54,340 bases of DNA from Streptomyces panaciradicis (GTDB lineage Bacteria; Actinomycetota; Actinomycetes; Streptomycetales; Streptomycetaceae). The translations under genes were made by a program, and so were the position numbers. A model generated the notes under the pieces. It ran no database searches. It was not told the DNA's origin and saw only the letters and a program-made list of their open reading frames with translations. Shown one piece after another: positions 26,317 to 35,361 of this stretch (its first letter is position 1; each line of letters opens with the position of its first letter). The stretch covers positions 1 through 54,340 of the forward strand of contig NZ_JAMGBF010000129.1 of NCBI RefSeq assembly GCF_023516615.1, read 5' to 3'.

Positions 26317-27159
26317 ATGAAGTTCACCGTCCTTGGACCACTCACGCTGAGCGATGGCGGCTGCCTCCGGGTGCTGCCCACGGCGCCGAAAACCCGCAGC
26401 CTCCTGGCGCTCCTCCTGCTCCACGCCGGCCAGCCGGTGCCTCGGGCGGTCTGCCAGGAGGAACTCTGGCCCGACGAGATGCCGCCCACCGCCGTGCAGA
26501 GTCTGCACACCCGGATCCTGCACCTGCGCAGGGCTCTGGCGGACGTGCCGTCGGTGGGCTCGCTGCGCGCCGCCAAGCAGATCCTGGTGACCGAACCCGG
26601 CGGATACGCGCTGCGGCTCGGCGAGAACACGGTGGACCTGCAGGACCTGTCGCACCGCCTGCGACTCGCCCGCCAGGCCGAGTTGGCCCGCGACGACCGC
26701 AAGTTGTCGTTCGCGTTACGCGAAGCCCTGGGCCTGTGGCGCGGACCCGTCCTCGGCGACACCCACGCGGGCCCGCGCATCCAGGCCCACGTCGCGAGCC
26801 TGGAGGAACAGCGCGTCACCCTGCTGGAGAAGTGCGTCGAGGCGGAGCTGCGCCTCGGCCTGCACCACGAACTGCTGCCCGAACTCCGCAGTCTGACGAC
26901 GTACTTCGCCACGCACGAGAACCTGCACGCCCAGTACATGATCGCCCTCTACCGGTCCGGCCGCGTGGCCCAGTGCCTGGAGGTCTACCGTCGCCTTCGC
27001 GATCACCTGGTGACGCAGATCGGCGTCGAACCCTCCCCGCGCCTGCGCGAACTGCACGCGGCCGTCCTGGCGGAGAGCCCCGAACTGGCCACGCCCGGCC
27101 CCGGACCGAGCGACCGGCTCGCCCCCCTGCACGGTTCGCGGCTGCTCAGCGCGGGCTGA
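26317..27159 (+). CDS. SARP-family pathway activator
   Basis: 280 residues from ATG at 26317 (GAAAGGTGG upstream). Residues 1-95 are an OmpR-type winged-helix domain (MKFTVLGPLTL, TAPKTRSLLALLLLHAGQPV, LHTRILHLRRAL, GGYALRL). Residues 97-245 are the bacterial transcriptional activation domain with helical repeats (ALGLWRGPVLGD, LLEKCVEAELRLG, YMIALYRSGRVAQCLEVYRRLR, GVEPSPRLRELH). The size and domains fit a small SARP such as ActII-ORF4 or RedD, usually the direct activator of the cluster. Leu134 is a TTA codon (26716-26718). Its 3' end overlaps the converging thioesterase gene by 14 bases. Confidence 0.95.
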   Translation: MKFTVLGPLTLSDGGCLRVLPTAPKTRSLLALLLLHAGQPVPRAVCQEELWPDEMPPTAVQSLHTRILHLRRALADVPSVGSLRAAKQILVTEPGGYALRLGENTVDLQDLSHRLRLARQAELARDDRKLSFALREALGLWRGPVLGDTHAGPRIQAHVASLEEQRVTLLEKCVEAELRLGLHHELLPELRSLTTYFATHENLHAQYMIALYRSGRVAQCLEVYRRLRDHLVTQIGVEPSPRLRELHAAVLAESPELATPGPGPSDRLAPLHGSRLLSAG

Positions 27160-27964
27160 ACGCGACCGGCCGCACCTCGTGTCCGGCCCCTCGCACCGAG
27201 GCGAGGACGCGCCGCTCCACGTCCGCCACCAGCGTCCCCAGAACATCCTGGAGGTAGAAGTGCCCGCCGGGGAAGCCGATGACCTCGGTGGGGCCCGTGG
27301 TGTGGCGCGCCCACGCGGCGGCCGCCTCGGCCGAGACGTCCTTGTCCTGCCGTCCGTGATAGACGGTCACCGGGGCGTCCAGGGCTCGGTCCGCACCCGT
27401 GAACGCGTACGTCTCCATCAGCCGGTAGTCCCCGCGGATCGCGGGGAGGAGGAAGGCACGGAACTCCTCGTCGGCCAGCAGCGCCGCGTCCGTGCCGCCT
27501 TGCTCCAGGATGTCGGCCACCAGCGCCTCGTCCCCCTCGACGTGGCGGCGTCCCGGTGGCACCAGATGCGGCGGCACCATCCCCGACGCGAACAGGTGGA
27601 CGACATTCCTTCCGTGCCGGTGGCGCAGCAGCCGAGCCACCTCATAGCCCAGGGCGGCTCCCATGCTGTGCCCGAAGAGGGCCAACGGCCGGTTGGTCAG
27701 GGGCAGTAGTGCGGCGGCGACCTCCTCGGCCAGGGTGTCCATGCGGGTGATGCACGGCTCGTCGAAGCGGTCCTGACGGCCCGGATAGCACACGGAGACG
27801 ACATCGAGGGAGTCCGCCAGCCGCTCCGCCCACGGGCGGAAGAACGTCGGCGCTCCGCCGGCGTGCGGCAGGCAGACCAGGGTCGCCGCCGGCTGTCCCG
27901 CGGCCGGGACGTAGCGACGCAGCCACGGGCCGGGGCCGGGTTCTTTCCCGGGGTGCACGCTCAT
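27146..27964 (-). CDS. Type II thioesterase
   Basis: 272 residues with the alpha/beta-hydrolase features of NRPS/PKS editing thioesterases: LVCLPHAGGAPTFFRPWAERL, the nucleophile elbow GHSMGAALGYEVA, a late Asp in VTVYHGRQDKDVSAE, and the catalytic His in GFPGGHFYLQ. It hydrolyses misloaded or stalled thioesters. Because no NRPS in the window ends in a TE domain, it might also take part in release. The start overlaps the MFS stop (ATGA). It is the last gene of the long minus-strand operon. Confidence 0.95.
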   Translation of the reverse strand: MSVHPGKEPGPGPWLRRYVPAAGQPAATLVCLPHAGGAPTFFRPWAERLADSLDVVSVCYPGRQDRFDEPCITRMDTLAEEVAAALLPLTNRPLALFGHSMGAALGYEVARLLRHRHGRNVVHLFASGMVPPHLVPPGRRHVEGDEALVADILEQGGTDAALLADEEFRAFLLPAIRGDYRLMETYAFTGADRALDAPVTVYHGRQDKDVSAEAAAAWARHTTGPTEVIGFPGGHFYLQDVLGTLVADVERRVLASVRGAGHEVRPVAFSPR

Positions 27965-29250
27965 GCTCGGTCCTTCGCTTCCGTGGAGGGTTGCGCGGTC
28001 AGTTCCCCGGCGGGCATCCACCGGAGGAACGGAAGAATGAGAAGGGCCGCGGCCAGCGCGAACACCGCGAAGGCGACGGACAGGCCGGCTGCCTGGGCGA
28101 GCGCGCCCGCCAGGGCCGAGCCCAGCGGCAGCGCGCCCCAGCTGAACATGCGCAAGGCTGCGGTGTAGCGGCCCAGGAGCGCGTCGGGCACCAGGGACTG
28201 GCCGATGGTCCGGGAGTTCACCGACCACAGGACTCCGCCCATCCCGCCCAGGAACGCCGCCCCCGTGTTGAGCACCAGCGACGACGTCAGCCACGGGGTG
28301 GCGACCAGGATCAGGGTGCCGACCAGGTCGGCGAACATCGCCCCTTTGCGTCCCAGCAGCCGGTTCACGAGGCCGACGGTCAGCGCGCCGACCACCCCGC
28401 CAAGCCCGAGGGCACTCATCAGCACCCCGTACCGGCCGTCGTCGGCGCCCATGGAGCGGGTGGCGGCCAGCGGGATCAGCGCCATCCAGGCGCCCCAGCA
28501 GGCGCACATCACGGTCAGGGTGAGCGCCATGGTGCGCAGCACCTGGTTGCCCCATAAGAAGGCGAGCCCGGCGCGGATGTCGCCGTGCACCGAGCGGACC
28601 GTGCCGCCCTGGCCGGCGTCCGCTCGGAACCGGCCCGCCAGCGGAACGAGCGGGAGCAGGATCAGCGTGCCCAGGACGTAGGTGGCGGCCGTGGCGCCGA
28701 GCGCCGTCGCGGATCCGGCGACCAGCAGCGCGGCACCCACCAGGGGTCCGGCGAACTGGTTGCAGACGGTTTCCGCGCCCGCCATCCAGGCGTTGGCCCG
28801 CTCTCTGCCGGCACTCGCCACGGCGGCCGGCACCAGGGACGACGCGGCGGTGAGGGCCACCACCTCGGCGATGCCGAGCACCGAGCCGCAGGTGAACAGC
28901 AACGGCACGCCCGCGCCGCCGTGGGTCACCGCGGCCACCAGGACGAGCACCGAACAGGCCCGCACCCCGTCGGCCAGCCACAGCAGCACGCGCCGGTCGA
29001 ACCGGTCGACCAGGACGCCGACGTGCAGCGAGGTGAGCAGCCACGGCAGGGTCAGCGACAGGGTGACGGCGGAGACCGCCATGGGCGAGTCGGTGACATG
29101 GGCGGCCATCAGCGGAATGACCAGTTTCGTGACACCGTCGGCGAGGTTGGTGACGGCGGTGAAGACCGTGAGCAGCCAGGTGTTGCGCCGGCTGGCCCCT
29201 TGCGGGGGCGCGGCCGTCTCGGCGTCGGCGCGGACGGGGATGTCGGTCAT
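27961..29250 (-). CDS. MFS transporter (EntS/DHA3-like exporter)
   Basis: 429 residues with about 12 membrane segments, the motif GVLVDRFDRRVLLW after helix 2 (typical DxxxRR signature), and a repeated half. It most resembles MFS exporters of peptides and siderophores. The start overlaps the flavin reductase stop (ATGA) and the stop overlaps the thioesterase start (ATGA). Leu232 is a TTA codon (28555-28557 on the + strand), so export through this pump may be tied to bldA. It is a second efflux candidate besides the gene at 10627. Confidence 0.92.
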   Translation of the reverse strand: MTDIPVRADAETAAPPQGASRRNTWLLTVFTAVTNLADGVTKLVIPLMAAHVTDSPMAVSAVTLSLTLPWLLTSLHVGVLVDRFDRRVLLWLADGVRACSVLVLVAAVTHGGAGVPLLFTCGSVLGIAEVVALTAASSLVPAAVASAGRERANAWMAGAETVCNQFAGPLVGAALLVAGSATALGATAATYVLGTLILLPLVPLAGRFRADAGQGGTVRSVHGDIRAGLAFLWGNQVLRTMALTLTVMCACWGAWMALIPLAATRSMGADDGRYGVLMSALGLGGVVGALTVGLVNRLLGRKGAMFADLVGTLILVATPWLTSSLVLNTGAAFLGGMGGVLWSVNSRTIGQSLVPDALLGRYTAALRMFSWGALPLGSALAGALAQAAGLSVAFAVFALAAALLILPFLRWMPAGELTAQPSTEAKDRA

Positions 29251-29783
29251 ACGGGGAACTCCAGGGTCGAGGGCCGGCGAGCGAAGTGCACCAGGGGTGT
29301 CGCGCCGTCGTGAGTGAGGGTGTGCAGGACCCGGCCGGACACCAGGACGTGGTCGTCCAGGGGAACGCAGTCCGCCACCCGGCACACCACAGCGGTCACG
29401 GTCCCCTCCAGCACGGGAGCGCCGTGCACCATGTGGTGGGGGACCTGGTCGAAGCGCAGCGCGGCGGGCAGCGTCGAAAACCGGTCGACCAGGTCGCGTT
29501 GCTGCCACGACAGCACGTTGACCGCGAAGGTGCCGGCCGCCCGCACAGCGCTCAGCGTGCCGCTGTGCGAGGCGAGCGAGACCACCAGTGTCGGCGGGTG
29601 GTCGGTGAGGGAGAACACCGCGGTGGCGGTGCAGCCCACCGGGCGGGTCCCCGCGCGGGCGGTGATCACCGTCACGCAGGTGGCGAACCGGGTCATCGCC
29701 TGCCGGAACTCGGCGGGCTCGACCATGCCGGCCTCCCCGAGTACGGGAGTCGCCGCGGCGGTTGCCGCGGTGAGTGCGGTCAT
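29247..29783 (-). CDS. HpaC-type flavin reductase
   Basis: 178 residues from ATG at 29783 (GGAAGGAAA upstream). It has the flavin-reductase-like fold: FRQAMTRFATCVTVITA, GCTATAVFSLTDHPPTLVVSL, AVNVLSWQQRDLVDRFS, VCRVADCVPLDDHVLVSGRV. It uses NAD(P)H to supply reduced FMN or FAD to a separate monooxygenase. No obvious monooxygenase is adjacent. The ACAD-fold proteins at 33063 and 34150, which lack the usual dehydrogenase Glu, are possible partners because some oxygenases share that fold. The start lies 49 bases after the A-domain stop. Confidence 0.9.
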   Translation of the reverse strand: MTALTAATAAATPVLGEAGMVEPAEFRQAMTRFATCVTVITARAGTRPVGCTATAVFSLTDHPPTLVVSLASHSGTLSAVRAAGTFAVNVLSWQQRDLVDRFSTLPAALRFDQVPHHMVHGAPVLEGTVTAVVCRVADCVPLDDHVLVSGRVLHTLTHDGATPLVHFARRPSTLEFPV

Positions 29784-29832
29784 CGGCGGTTTCCTTCCGG
29801 ACGGTGCCCCGAGGGGCCGGTTGCGGGCCGCG

Positions 29833-31440
29833 TCATCGGTTGCTTCCTCCCACCGACGGGGCCTTCGCACGCATGGCGCCGTCCGCGTTCCCGTCCCGTT
29901 GCAGGACGCGGCGCAGGGCCGTGCGGTCGGTCTTGCCGTTGGCGTTCAGGGGCAGGGTGTCCAGGACCGTGAGCGAGGCGGGGACCATGTACGCGGGCAG
30001 CCGTGAGCGCAGCGTGCCCAGCACCCGGGCGGAGTCGATGCGGTCACCGGTGCAGGCGGCGGCCAGCGCGGTCTGCCCGCCCTGGTCGGGTACGGCCAGG
30101 ACGACGGCGTCCCGCACACCGGGGGCGTCGCGCAACGCCGCCTCGATCTCGCCCAGTTCCACCCGGTAGCCCTGGATCTTGACCTGTTGGTCCAGGCGGC
30201 CGAGATGGATCAGCCCCTCCTCGGACACGCGCACCCGGTCGCCGGTGCGGTAGTACAGGTCGGGTGTCGGGGGCGCGGTGTCCGTCACGACAGTGGCCTT
30301 GCCAGCCGTGTAGCGCACGAAACGGCCGCGGTTGTCCTCGGGGTCGAGGTAGCCGGGGAAGCGCTGGACGCCGCGGACGCACAACTCCCCCTCGGCGGCG
30401 GGGTGTCCGTCCGCGTCGAGCACCAGGTGCTCCAGATCCGGATAGAGCGTGCCGATCGGCACCGTGGTCCCGGGACGTGCCGCAGCGTGTGCTGCGTCGA
30501 GACGGAACTGGGTGCAGCTGAGGGTGAGTTCGGTGGGCCCGTAGAGGTTCTCCGTCACGGACTCCGGTGCCGCGGCCTGCCAGGCGGCGGCCTGGGCGCG
30601 GGTGAGGGGCTCCCCGCAGAACAGGCTCCAGCGCAACGTCGGCATGGCGTTCGGGCGCAACTGCCGCAGCCGTGCGGCGAGCGAGACGACGGAGGGCACG
30701 GAGAACCAGTGGGTGATGTTCTCCCGAGCCACGAACCGAGCCGGGGCGAGCAGATCGTGCGGGCCGGGCACCACGACGGTGCCGCCGGACGCCCACGCCC
30801 CGAACAGGTCGAAGACGGAGAGGTCGAAGGTGAGATCGAAGGTCTGGCTCAGCCGCGATCCCACGCCCAGGCCGTAGCGGGGGACGACGTGGTCGAGGTA
30901 GGCCTCCACGCTGCGGTGCTGCACGGGCACACCCTTGGGTGTGCCGGTGGACCCCGAGGTGAACAGCACGTAGCACAGGTCGTCGGGGTGCACCGGGCGG
31001 GCCGGCGGGATCGGACGGTACGCGGCGCTGTCGGTGCCGGTGTTCAGCGGCGTGACCACCGGCACCGGCAGCGCGGCCCCGGCCTGGTCGGGCTGGGCCA
31101 GGATCAGGTCGAGGCGGGCACGCAGGGCGATGTCCGCGGTGCGCGCCGGCGGGAAGCCGGGGTTCAGCGGGACGACCACCGCGCCCAGACGCTGTACGGC
31201 GAGATAGCCCGCGTACGCCGTGAGGGTGCGGGAGGCGAGCAGCCCCACGGAGCGGGGCGTTGCGCCACCGTGCGCGTCGAGCAGCAGCCGGGCCAGCCGG
31301 CCGGCCAGCGACTCCAGCTGCCGGTAGCTGTAGGAGGTGCCCTCGACCTCCAGGGCTGTGGCGTCGGGATGGCGGCGGGCCGTGGCCGCGAACCGGCCGT
31401 ACAGCCCCGTCGAGGCTTTCGTGTCGTGGTCAGCGCTCAT
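29833..31440 (-). CDS. Free-standing adenylation domain
   Basis: 535 residues: YVLFTSGSTGTPKGV, NLYGPTELTLSCTQ, YYRTGDRVRV, NANGKTDRTAL. There is no carrier domain, so it must load one of the free ACPs. The specificity residues read by eye are about DLFFLCLLSK, which I cannot assign. The SLFCGEPL and ENLYGPTE segments place it with the stand-alone A enzymes that load amino acids onto discrete ACPs. It overlaps the end of the BtrH-like gene by 11 bases. In vicenistatin-like systems a second A enzyme adds a protecting amino acid to the carrier-bound beta-amino acid, and that role is possible here. Confidence 0.88.
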   Translation of the reverse strand: MSADHDTKASTGLYGRFAATARRHPDATALEVEGTSYSYRQLESLAGRLARLLLDAHGGATPRSVGLLASRTLTAYAGYLAVQRLGAVVVPLNPGFPPARTADIALRARLDLILAQPDQAGAALPVPVVTPLNTGTDSAAYRPIPPARPVHPDDLCYVLFTSGSTGTPKGVPVQHRSVEAYLDHVVPRYGLGVGSRLSQTFDLTFDLSVFDLFGAWASGGTVVVPGPHDLLAPARFVARENITHWFSVPSVVSLAARLRQLRPNAMPTLRWSLFCGEPLTRAQAAAWQAAAPESVTENLYGPTELTLSCTQFRLDAAHAAARPGTTVPIGTLYPDLEHLVLDADGHPAAEGELCVRGVQRFPGYLDPEDNRGRFVRYTAGKATVVTDTAPPTPDLYYRTGDRVRVSEEGLIHLGRLDQQVKIQGYRVELGEIEAALRDAPGVRDAVVLAVPDQGGQTALAAACTGDRIDSARVLGTLRSRLPAYMVPASLTVLDTLPLNANGKTDRTALRRVLQRDGNADGAMRAKAPSVGGSNR

Positions 31441-32380
31441 GGCTCAGGTCCTTGGGGTGCGAGGTGGCTGTCGTCTCCAGGGCCCGCAGGGCTGCGAAGA
31501 GTTCGGTGAACGCCCGCTCCACCAGGGCAGGCCGGGGCCGGCCCCGTGCGGCGGAGGCGGTCGCGAAGCGTGCCGCACGCGGCAGTTCCGCCCAGGCGTC
31601 CGCCGTCCGCCGCACAGCCTGAGGCGGTTGCGCGCCGGTGGTCTGCGCGGCGAGCCGGTGACGCTGGTGGCGGGCTGCCGTCCACAGGTCGTCGGCGTGC
31701 GCGGCCAGGGCCTGCGGGTCGTGGCACACCCGCTCGGCGACGTGGCGCAGGGCGGCGGCGCCCTCCACCCAGACGCCCTCGCCGGCCGGTAGCCGAAGGG
31801 CTTCGGCGCGTTCCAGCCACCGGTAGTTCCGGGGGTCGGCCGGGTCTGTCTCCTCGCCCAGTGCGTAGCGGTCGCGATGGACGGCCTGCGTGCTCAGGGC
31901 GGCCGGAGGAGTCAGGGCGGCGCGCAGCTCGGTGTCGGTCAGGGTGCCCGCCCACGGGTCGTGGGCGCCGTACGGTGTCAGGGCCTGGAACGGATCCTGC
32001 ACCGCCCACCGGCCGTGGGCCAGGGCCTCGACGAGCAGCCAGTGCGGCGTCTCGGTTCCGCCGTACGCGGGGGACCAGGGGAGGTACCGGGTGTTGCCGA
32101 CGGCGATGGCCCGTCCGCGGCGGCTCACCTCCTCGGTCAGCGCCGCTCGTGCCGCCTCCCAGTCGGGGGCCGAGCGGTGGACGAGGCCGGTGCCGTGGGC
32201 GTCGACGTCGATGCGGGTGTGGTGGGAGAAGGCCATGCCTCCCTCGGGGAGGTCGGTGCGCACGGCCAGGCGGATCGCGGTGGCGAACTCGGCGTGCACG
32301 TCCGGGCGTTCGCTCTCCAGGTAGGGCAGCAGGGCGGCTGTGTAGCAGCTCAGTTCCGGTGCGGCGGCTTGGGTGGTCAT
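31430..32380 (-). CDS. BtrH-like papain-fold acyltransferase
   Basis: 316 residues. The N-terminal part matches the butirosin BtrH N-domain: ELSCYTAALLPYL with Cys12, then HWLLVEALAHGRWAVQDPFQALTPYG, which supplies the His and Asp of a Cys-His-Asp triad. BtrH moves an acyl group from an ACP to an amine. The C-terminal 130 residues are helical and Arg/Ala-rich without a recognisable motif. It overlaps the PPTase stop (ATGA) and the next A gene. A second BtrH-like domain, fused to an ACP, lies at 35668, so this family is used twice. Confidence 0.72.
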   Translation of the reverse strand: MTTQAAAPELSCYTAALLPYLESERPDVHAEFATAIRLAVRTDLPEGGMAFSHHTRIDVDAHGTGLVHRSAPDWEAARAALTEEVSRRGRAIAVGNTRYLPWSPAYGGTETPHWLLVEALAHGRWAVQDPFQALTPYGAHDPWAGTLTDTELRAALTPPAALSTQAVHRDRYALGEETDPADPRNYRWLERAEALRLPAGEGVWVEGAAALRHVAERVCHDPQALAAHADDLWTAARHQRHRLAAQTTGAQPPQAVRRTADAWAELPRAARFATASAARGRPRPALVERAFTELFAALRALETTATSHPKDLSHER

Positions 32381-33066
32381 GTGCTCTCCGGTACGCGGGT
32401 TCGGTCCGGCAGGGGGGTGTAGGCGACGGACAGGGGGACGGTCGTGCGGCCGCGCAGGGTGACCCAGTGGTGGGGGCCCCAGGTGCCGCGGAGGGCGGGC
32501 AGCGGGACGTCGATGGCCCAGGGCCGGCCGGCCAGGCCGGTACCCGCGGCCTTCACGCATGCCTCCTGCACCGTCCACAGCCAGGCGAACTCCCGGGCGC
32601 GCAGACGCTCCGGCAGTCGCCTCAGCGCCTCGGCGCGTCCGCGCGCGCAGCGGCGCAGCAGGCTGTCCGTGACGGACGGCGGCGGGTGCTGCACGTCCAG
32701 CCCGACCGCATGGCCGAGGGCCGCGCACGCGGCAACGGCATCGCCCTCGTGGCTGACGCTGATGCCGATGTCGGGCCGGCCCGCGAGAGCGGGGCGCCCG
32801 TGCTGGGAGTACACCACGTCGGCGTCCTGTGCCTCGGGGAAGCGAGCGGCGAGCAGTCCGCGCAACGCCCGCCGCGCAGCGAGGCGTTCGGCGGCACGGC
32901 GCGGGGAGAGCGCGGCGGCGTCGGCGAGATCTGCGTCGGTGAGGTGGCCCCGGGGCGGGCAGCCGTCGGCGAGCACCACCCACACCCCGGGTGCCGCCTC
33001 GGTGCACAGCCGCCCGCGGGTGCGGGCAGCCCGCGGCGCGGCGGGGCGCACCACGGTGCCGTTCAT
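32377..33066 (-). CDS. Sfp-type 4'-phosphopantetheinyl transferase
   Basis: 229 residues from ATG at 33066. Motifs are RPDIGISVSHEGDAVAACAAL, AVGLDVQ (the Mg-binding Asp), and the WLWTVQEACVKAAGTGL signature equivalent to WxxKEAxxKxxG. The E of KEA is kept while the K is Q. It would activate the many carrier proteins of the cluster: two PCPs inside NRPSs, one free PCP, three free ACPs and the ACP fused to BtrH. ATGA overlaps occur at both ends. Confidence 0.92.
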   Translation of the reverse strand: MNGTVVRPAAPRAARTRGRLCTEAAPGVWVVLADGCPPRGHLTDADLADAAALSPRRAAERLAARRALRGLLAARFPEAQDADVVYSQHGRPALAGRPDIGISVSHEGDAVAACAALGHAVGLDVQHPPPSVTDSLLRRCARGRAEALRRLPERLRAREFAWLWTVQEACVKAAGTGLAGRPWAIDVPLPALRGTWGPHHWVTLRGRTTVPLSVAYTPLPDRTRVPEST

Positions 33067-34157
33067 GCGGCCAGTCCCTCCACCAGAGGCACCAGGCGGT
33101 CGGCCACGGTGTCCAGGACCACCTCGGTCGCTCCCCCACCGATGCCGAACAGGGCCGCTTCGGCACGCAGTTGCTGGATGCCGCCGGCGGTGAACCCGTC
33201 CGCGCCCCAGAGCTGGGCGCAGGCCGACAGGACGTGCTCCACGGTGGCGCCCGACGCCGCCTTGAGCACCGCGGCCGCGGTGGCGTCCCGCTCGCCCGTG
33301 ATCCGCTCGTGCGAGGCGTGCCACAGCGCGTCCAGTGCGCTGACGCGCACGGCGCACTCCGCGAGCCGCTGCCGTACGGCGGGGTTGCGGTCCAGTGGGG
33401 TGCCGTCGATGGTCCGCCCGGCGAGCCGCTCGGCCGTTTCGGAGAGCACCCGGCGGCACAGTTCGGTGCCCCAGGCGGCCGAGGCGAGTCGTTCGACGGC
33501 GATGTTCCGCGCGAACAGGGCCAGACCGCGGCCCGGCCGCCCCAGCAGGTGGCCGCGGTCCAGCCGGCACCGCGTGAAGGTGAGGTGGCCGACGCCGGAC
33601 GCGGCGAACAGGTCGGTGTCGGCCGGGCGGACCGTCACGCCCGGGGCGCCGAGCGGCACAAGGAGCCAGGTGAAGCTGGTGAAGTGACGGCCGGGGCGGT
33701 GCCGGGCGAGGACCAGGGCGTGATCGGCGGTGGTGGCCGAGGTGACCCAGCGCTTGGTGCCGTCGAGGACGACGGCGCCGTCCTCGCCGTCGGCCACCGT
33801 GAGATCCACGCGGGTGGCCAGGGCGGCGAGGTCGGAGCCGGCCTGCTCGTCGGTGGCCGCGAGCGCCAGCAGCGCCTGCCCCTCGAGCGCCGCGCGCAGC
33901 GCCTTCTCCGCCACGGGCGTCGACGCGGTCTGCGCCAGCAGCGGCAGCGCGGTGGCCAGTTGGACGAGCAGGGCCAGCACCAGCCCCTGCGGGCCCCGGG
34001 CGTCGGCAGCGCTCAGCAGGCGCCGCAGCAGCACGGCGTCGATCCTCACGGCGGGGCCGTCGGGATACAGCCGTTCGAAGCCGCCCTCGCGGGCCAGGCC
34101 GGCCAGCACCTCCCGGGCGTCCCGGCCGGGCGGCAGGATGCCGGGTGTCTCAGGCAT
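33063..34157 (-). CDS. Acyl-CoA dehydrogenase-fold flavoprotein (first)
   Basis: 364 residues. ACAD landmarks are ALAATDEQAGSDLAALATRV (FAD and substrate loop), LDGTKRWVTSATTADHALVLAR, and the C-terminal helix with QLWGADGFTAGGIQQLRAEAALFGIGGGATEV. At the position of the IYEGT motif the sequence reads GIGGGA, so the canonical catalytic Glu is absent. It may form a heterocomplex with its neighbour, use another base, or be an oxygenase of the same fold. Location beside ACPs suggests an aminoacyl-S-ACP substrate. AGGAGG precedes the start, which overlaps the second ACAD gene by 8 bases. Confidence 0.85.
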   Translation of the reverse strand: MPETPGILPPGRDAREVLAGLAREGGFERLYPDGPAVRIDAVLLRRLLSAADARGPQGLVLALLVQLATALPLLAQTASTPVAEKALRAALEGQALLALAATDEQAGSDLAALATRVDLTVADGEDGAVVLDGTKRWVTSATTADHALVLARHRPGRHFTSFTWLLVPLGAPGVTVRPADTDLFAASGVGHLTFTRCRLDRGHLLGRPGRGLALFARNIAVERLASAAWGTELCRRVLSETAERLAGRTIDGTPLDRNPAVRQRLAECAVRVSALDALWHASHERITGERDATAAAVLKAASGATVEHVLSACAQLWGADGFTAGGIQQLRAEAALFGIGGGATEVVLDTVADRLVPLVEGLAA

Positions 34158-35361
34158 AGCGCACCTCCTGGTCGAGCAGGGTGAGTCTGCCGTCGGCCAG
34201 GTGCAGGCGGTCGTTGCTGTAGTTCAGCGCGGCCGACCTCAGGTCGCGCAGGGCGCGTTCCAGGCCGGTGGGCGAGTCCTTGAGGTAGCCGTGCCGCATG
34301 CCGAGCGCCGTCACCAGATCGTCGATCGCCCGGTGGCACTGCTCGGAGGCGGTCAGCTTCAGGGCGTTGACGAGCAGCTGGTGGCGAGGGTGCGACAGGT
34401 CGGCGTCCTCCTCCACGGCCCGGCGGACCGCGCCCGCGGTGTACCGCACCATCGCGTGCACCGTGTCCAGGCGCTGGCGTGCCGTGGAGAGCCGGGTGAG
34501 CAGCAGTTCGGAGGAGAAGTCCGAGCGGCTGCGCTCCGGGCCGCGCAGCACGGACACCACGCGTGCCAGGGCGCCGCTGGCGGTTCCCAGCCATGCCGCC
34601 GACCAGCCCAGGTGGGCCAGCGGACCGAAGGTGTTCATGGCGATCCGGCGGAACGCCCCGTGTTCCCCGATGACCTGATCCTCGGGGACCCGGCCGGTCA
34701 GCTGCAGGGCGATGCTGTGGCTGGCGCGCATGCCCAGCGGGTTCCAGGTGCCGCGCTGTGCCACCTCCACCTGGTCGCGGCGGGCGAACACCAGGGAGAT
34801 CTCGCCGTCGGAGCGGGCCTGCGGGCTGCGCATGGTGATGAGGTAGCCATCGGCATGCAGCCCGCCGGTCACCACCGGGGCGAACCGGTCGATCTCCAGC
34901 AGTCCGTCGCGCGCGCCGAGTTCGGCTCGCGCCGACATCAGATGACCGCCCTTGCCGGCCTCGGTGGTGACCGAGGCCAGGTACATCCGTCCCGCGGCGA
35001 TCTCCGGCAGGAGCTCCGCTGCCAGACGGGGGCCGGCGTGCCCGGCGATGGCGGCGACCTGCTGGCAGTGCATGGCGAACACCATGGCTGTGGACATGTC
35101 GGCGCGGCCCAGTTCGATGGTGACGTCGACCAGGTCGTCGACGCTGCCGCCGGGGCCCCCGTACCGGGTCGGCACCAGCAGTCCGAGCAGCCGCGGCCGC
35201 AGGGCGTCGAGGACGGCGAGGGGGAATTCGGCCCGGTCGTCGTGGTCCGTGGCGTGACGGGCCGCCAGGGCGGCCACCTGGTCGACCTCGGCGCGCAATG
35301 AGGCGGAGAGGGCGGACGAGAACCCGGCCGGGGCGGGCGCGGCCTGGGCGGGGGCGCTCAC
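34150..35361 (-). CDS. Acyl-CoA dehydrogenase-fold flavoprotein (second)
   Basis: 403 residues from GTG at 35361, which overlaps the ACP stop (GTGA). It has PTRYGGPGGSVDDLV, ASVTTEAGKGGHLMSARAEL, NPLGMRASHSIALQLT (FAD contact), and a C-terminal RALRDLRSAALNYSNDRLH. The Tyr-Glu-Gly catalytic motif is replaced by Tyr-Ser-Asn, so this paralogue also lacks the usual base. That is typical of ACAD relatives that work on carrier-bound substrates or as flavin oxygenases. With the adjacent ACP, free A domains and flavin reductase, it probably desaturates or oxygenates an aminoacyl-ACP. It is not a recent duplicate of the first ACAD. Confidence 0.85.
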   Translation of the reverse strand: MSAPAQAAPAPAGFSSALSASLRAEVDQVAALAARHATDHDDRAEFPLAVLDALRPRLLGLLVPTRYGGPGGSVDDLVDVTIELGRADMSTAMVFAMHCQQVAAIAGHAGPRLAAELLPEIAAGRMYLASVTTEAGKGGHLMSARAELGARDGLLEIDRFAPVVTGGLHADGYLITMRSPQARSDGEISLVFARRDQVEVAQRGTWNPLGMRASHSIALQLTGRVPEDQVIGEHGAFRRIAMNTFGPLAHLGWSAAWLGTASGALARVVSVLRGPERSRSDFSSELLLTRLSTARQRLDTVHAMVRYTAGAVRRAVEEDADLSHPRHQLLVNALKLTASEQCHRAIDDLVTALGMRHGYLKDSPTGLERALRDLRSAALNYSNDRLHLADGRLTLLDQEVRYA

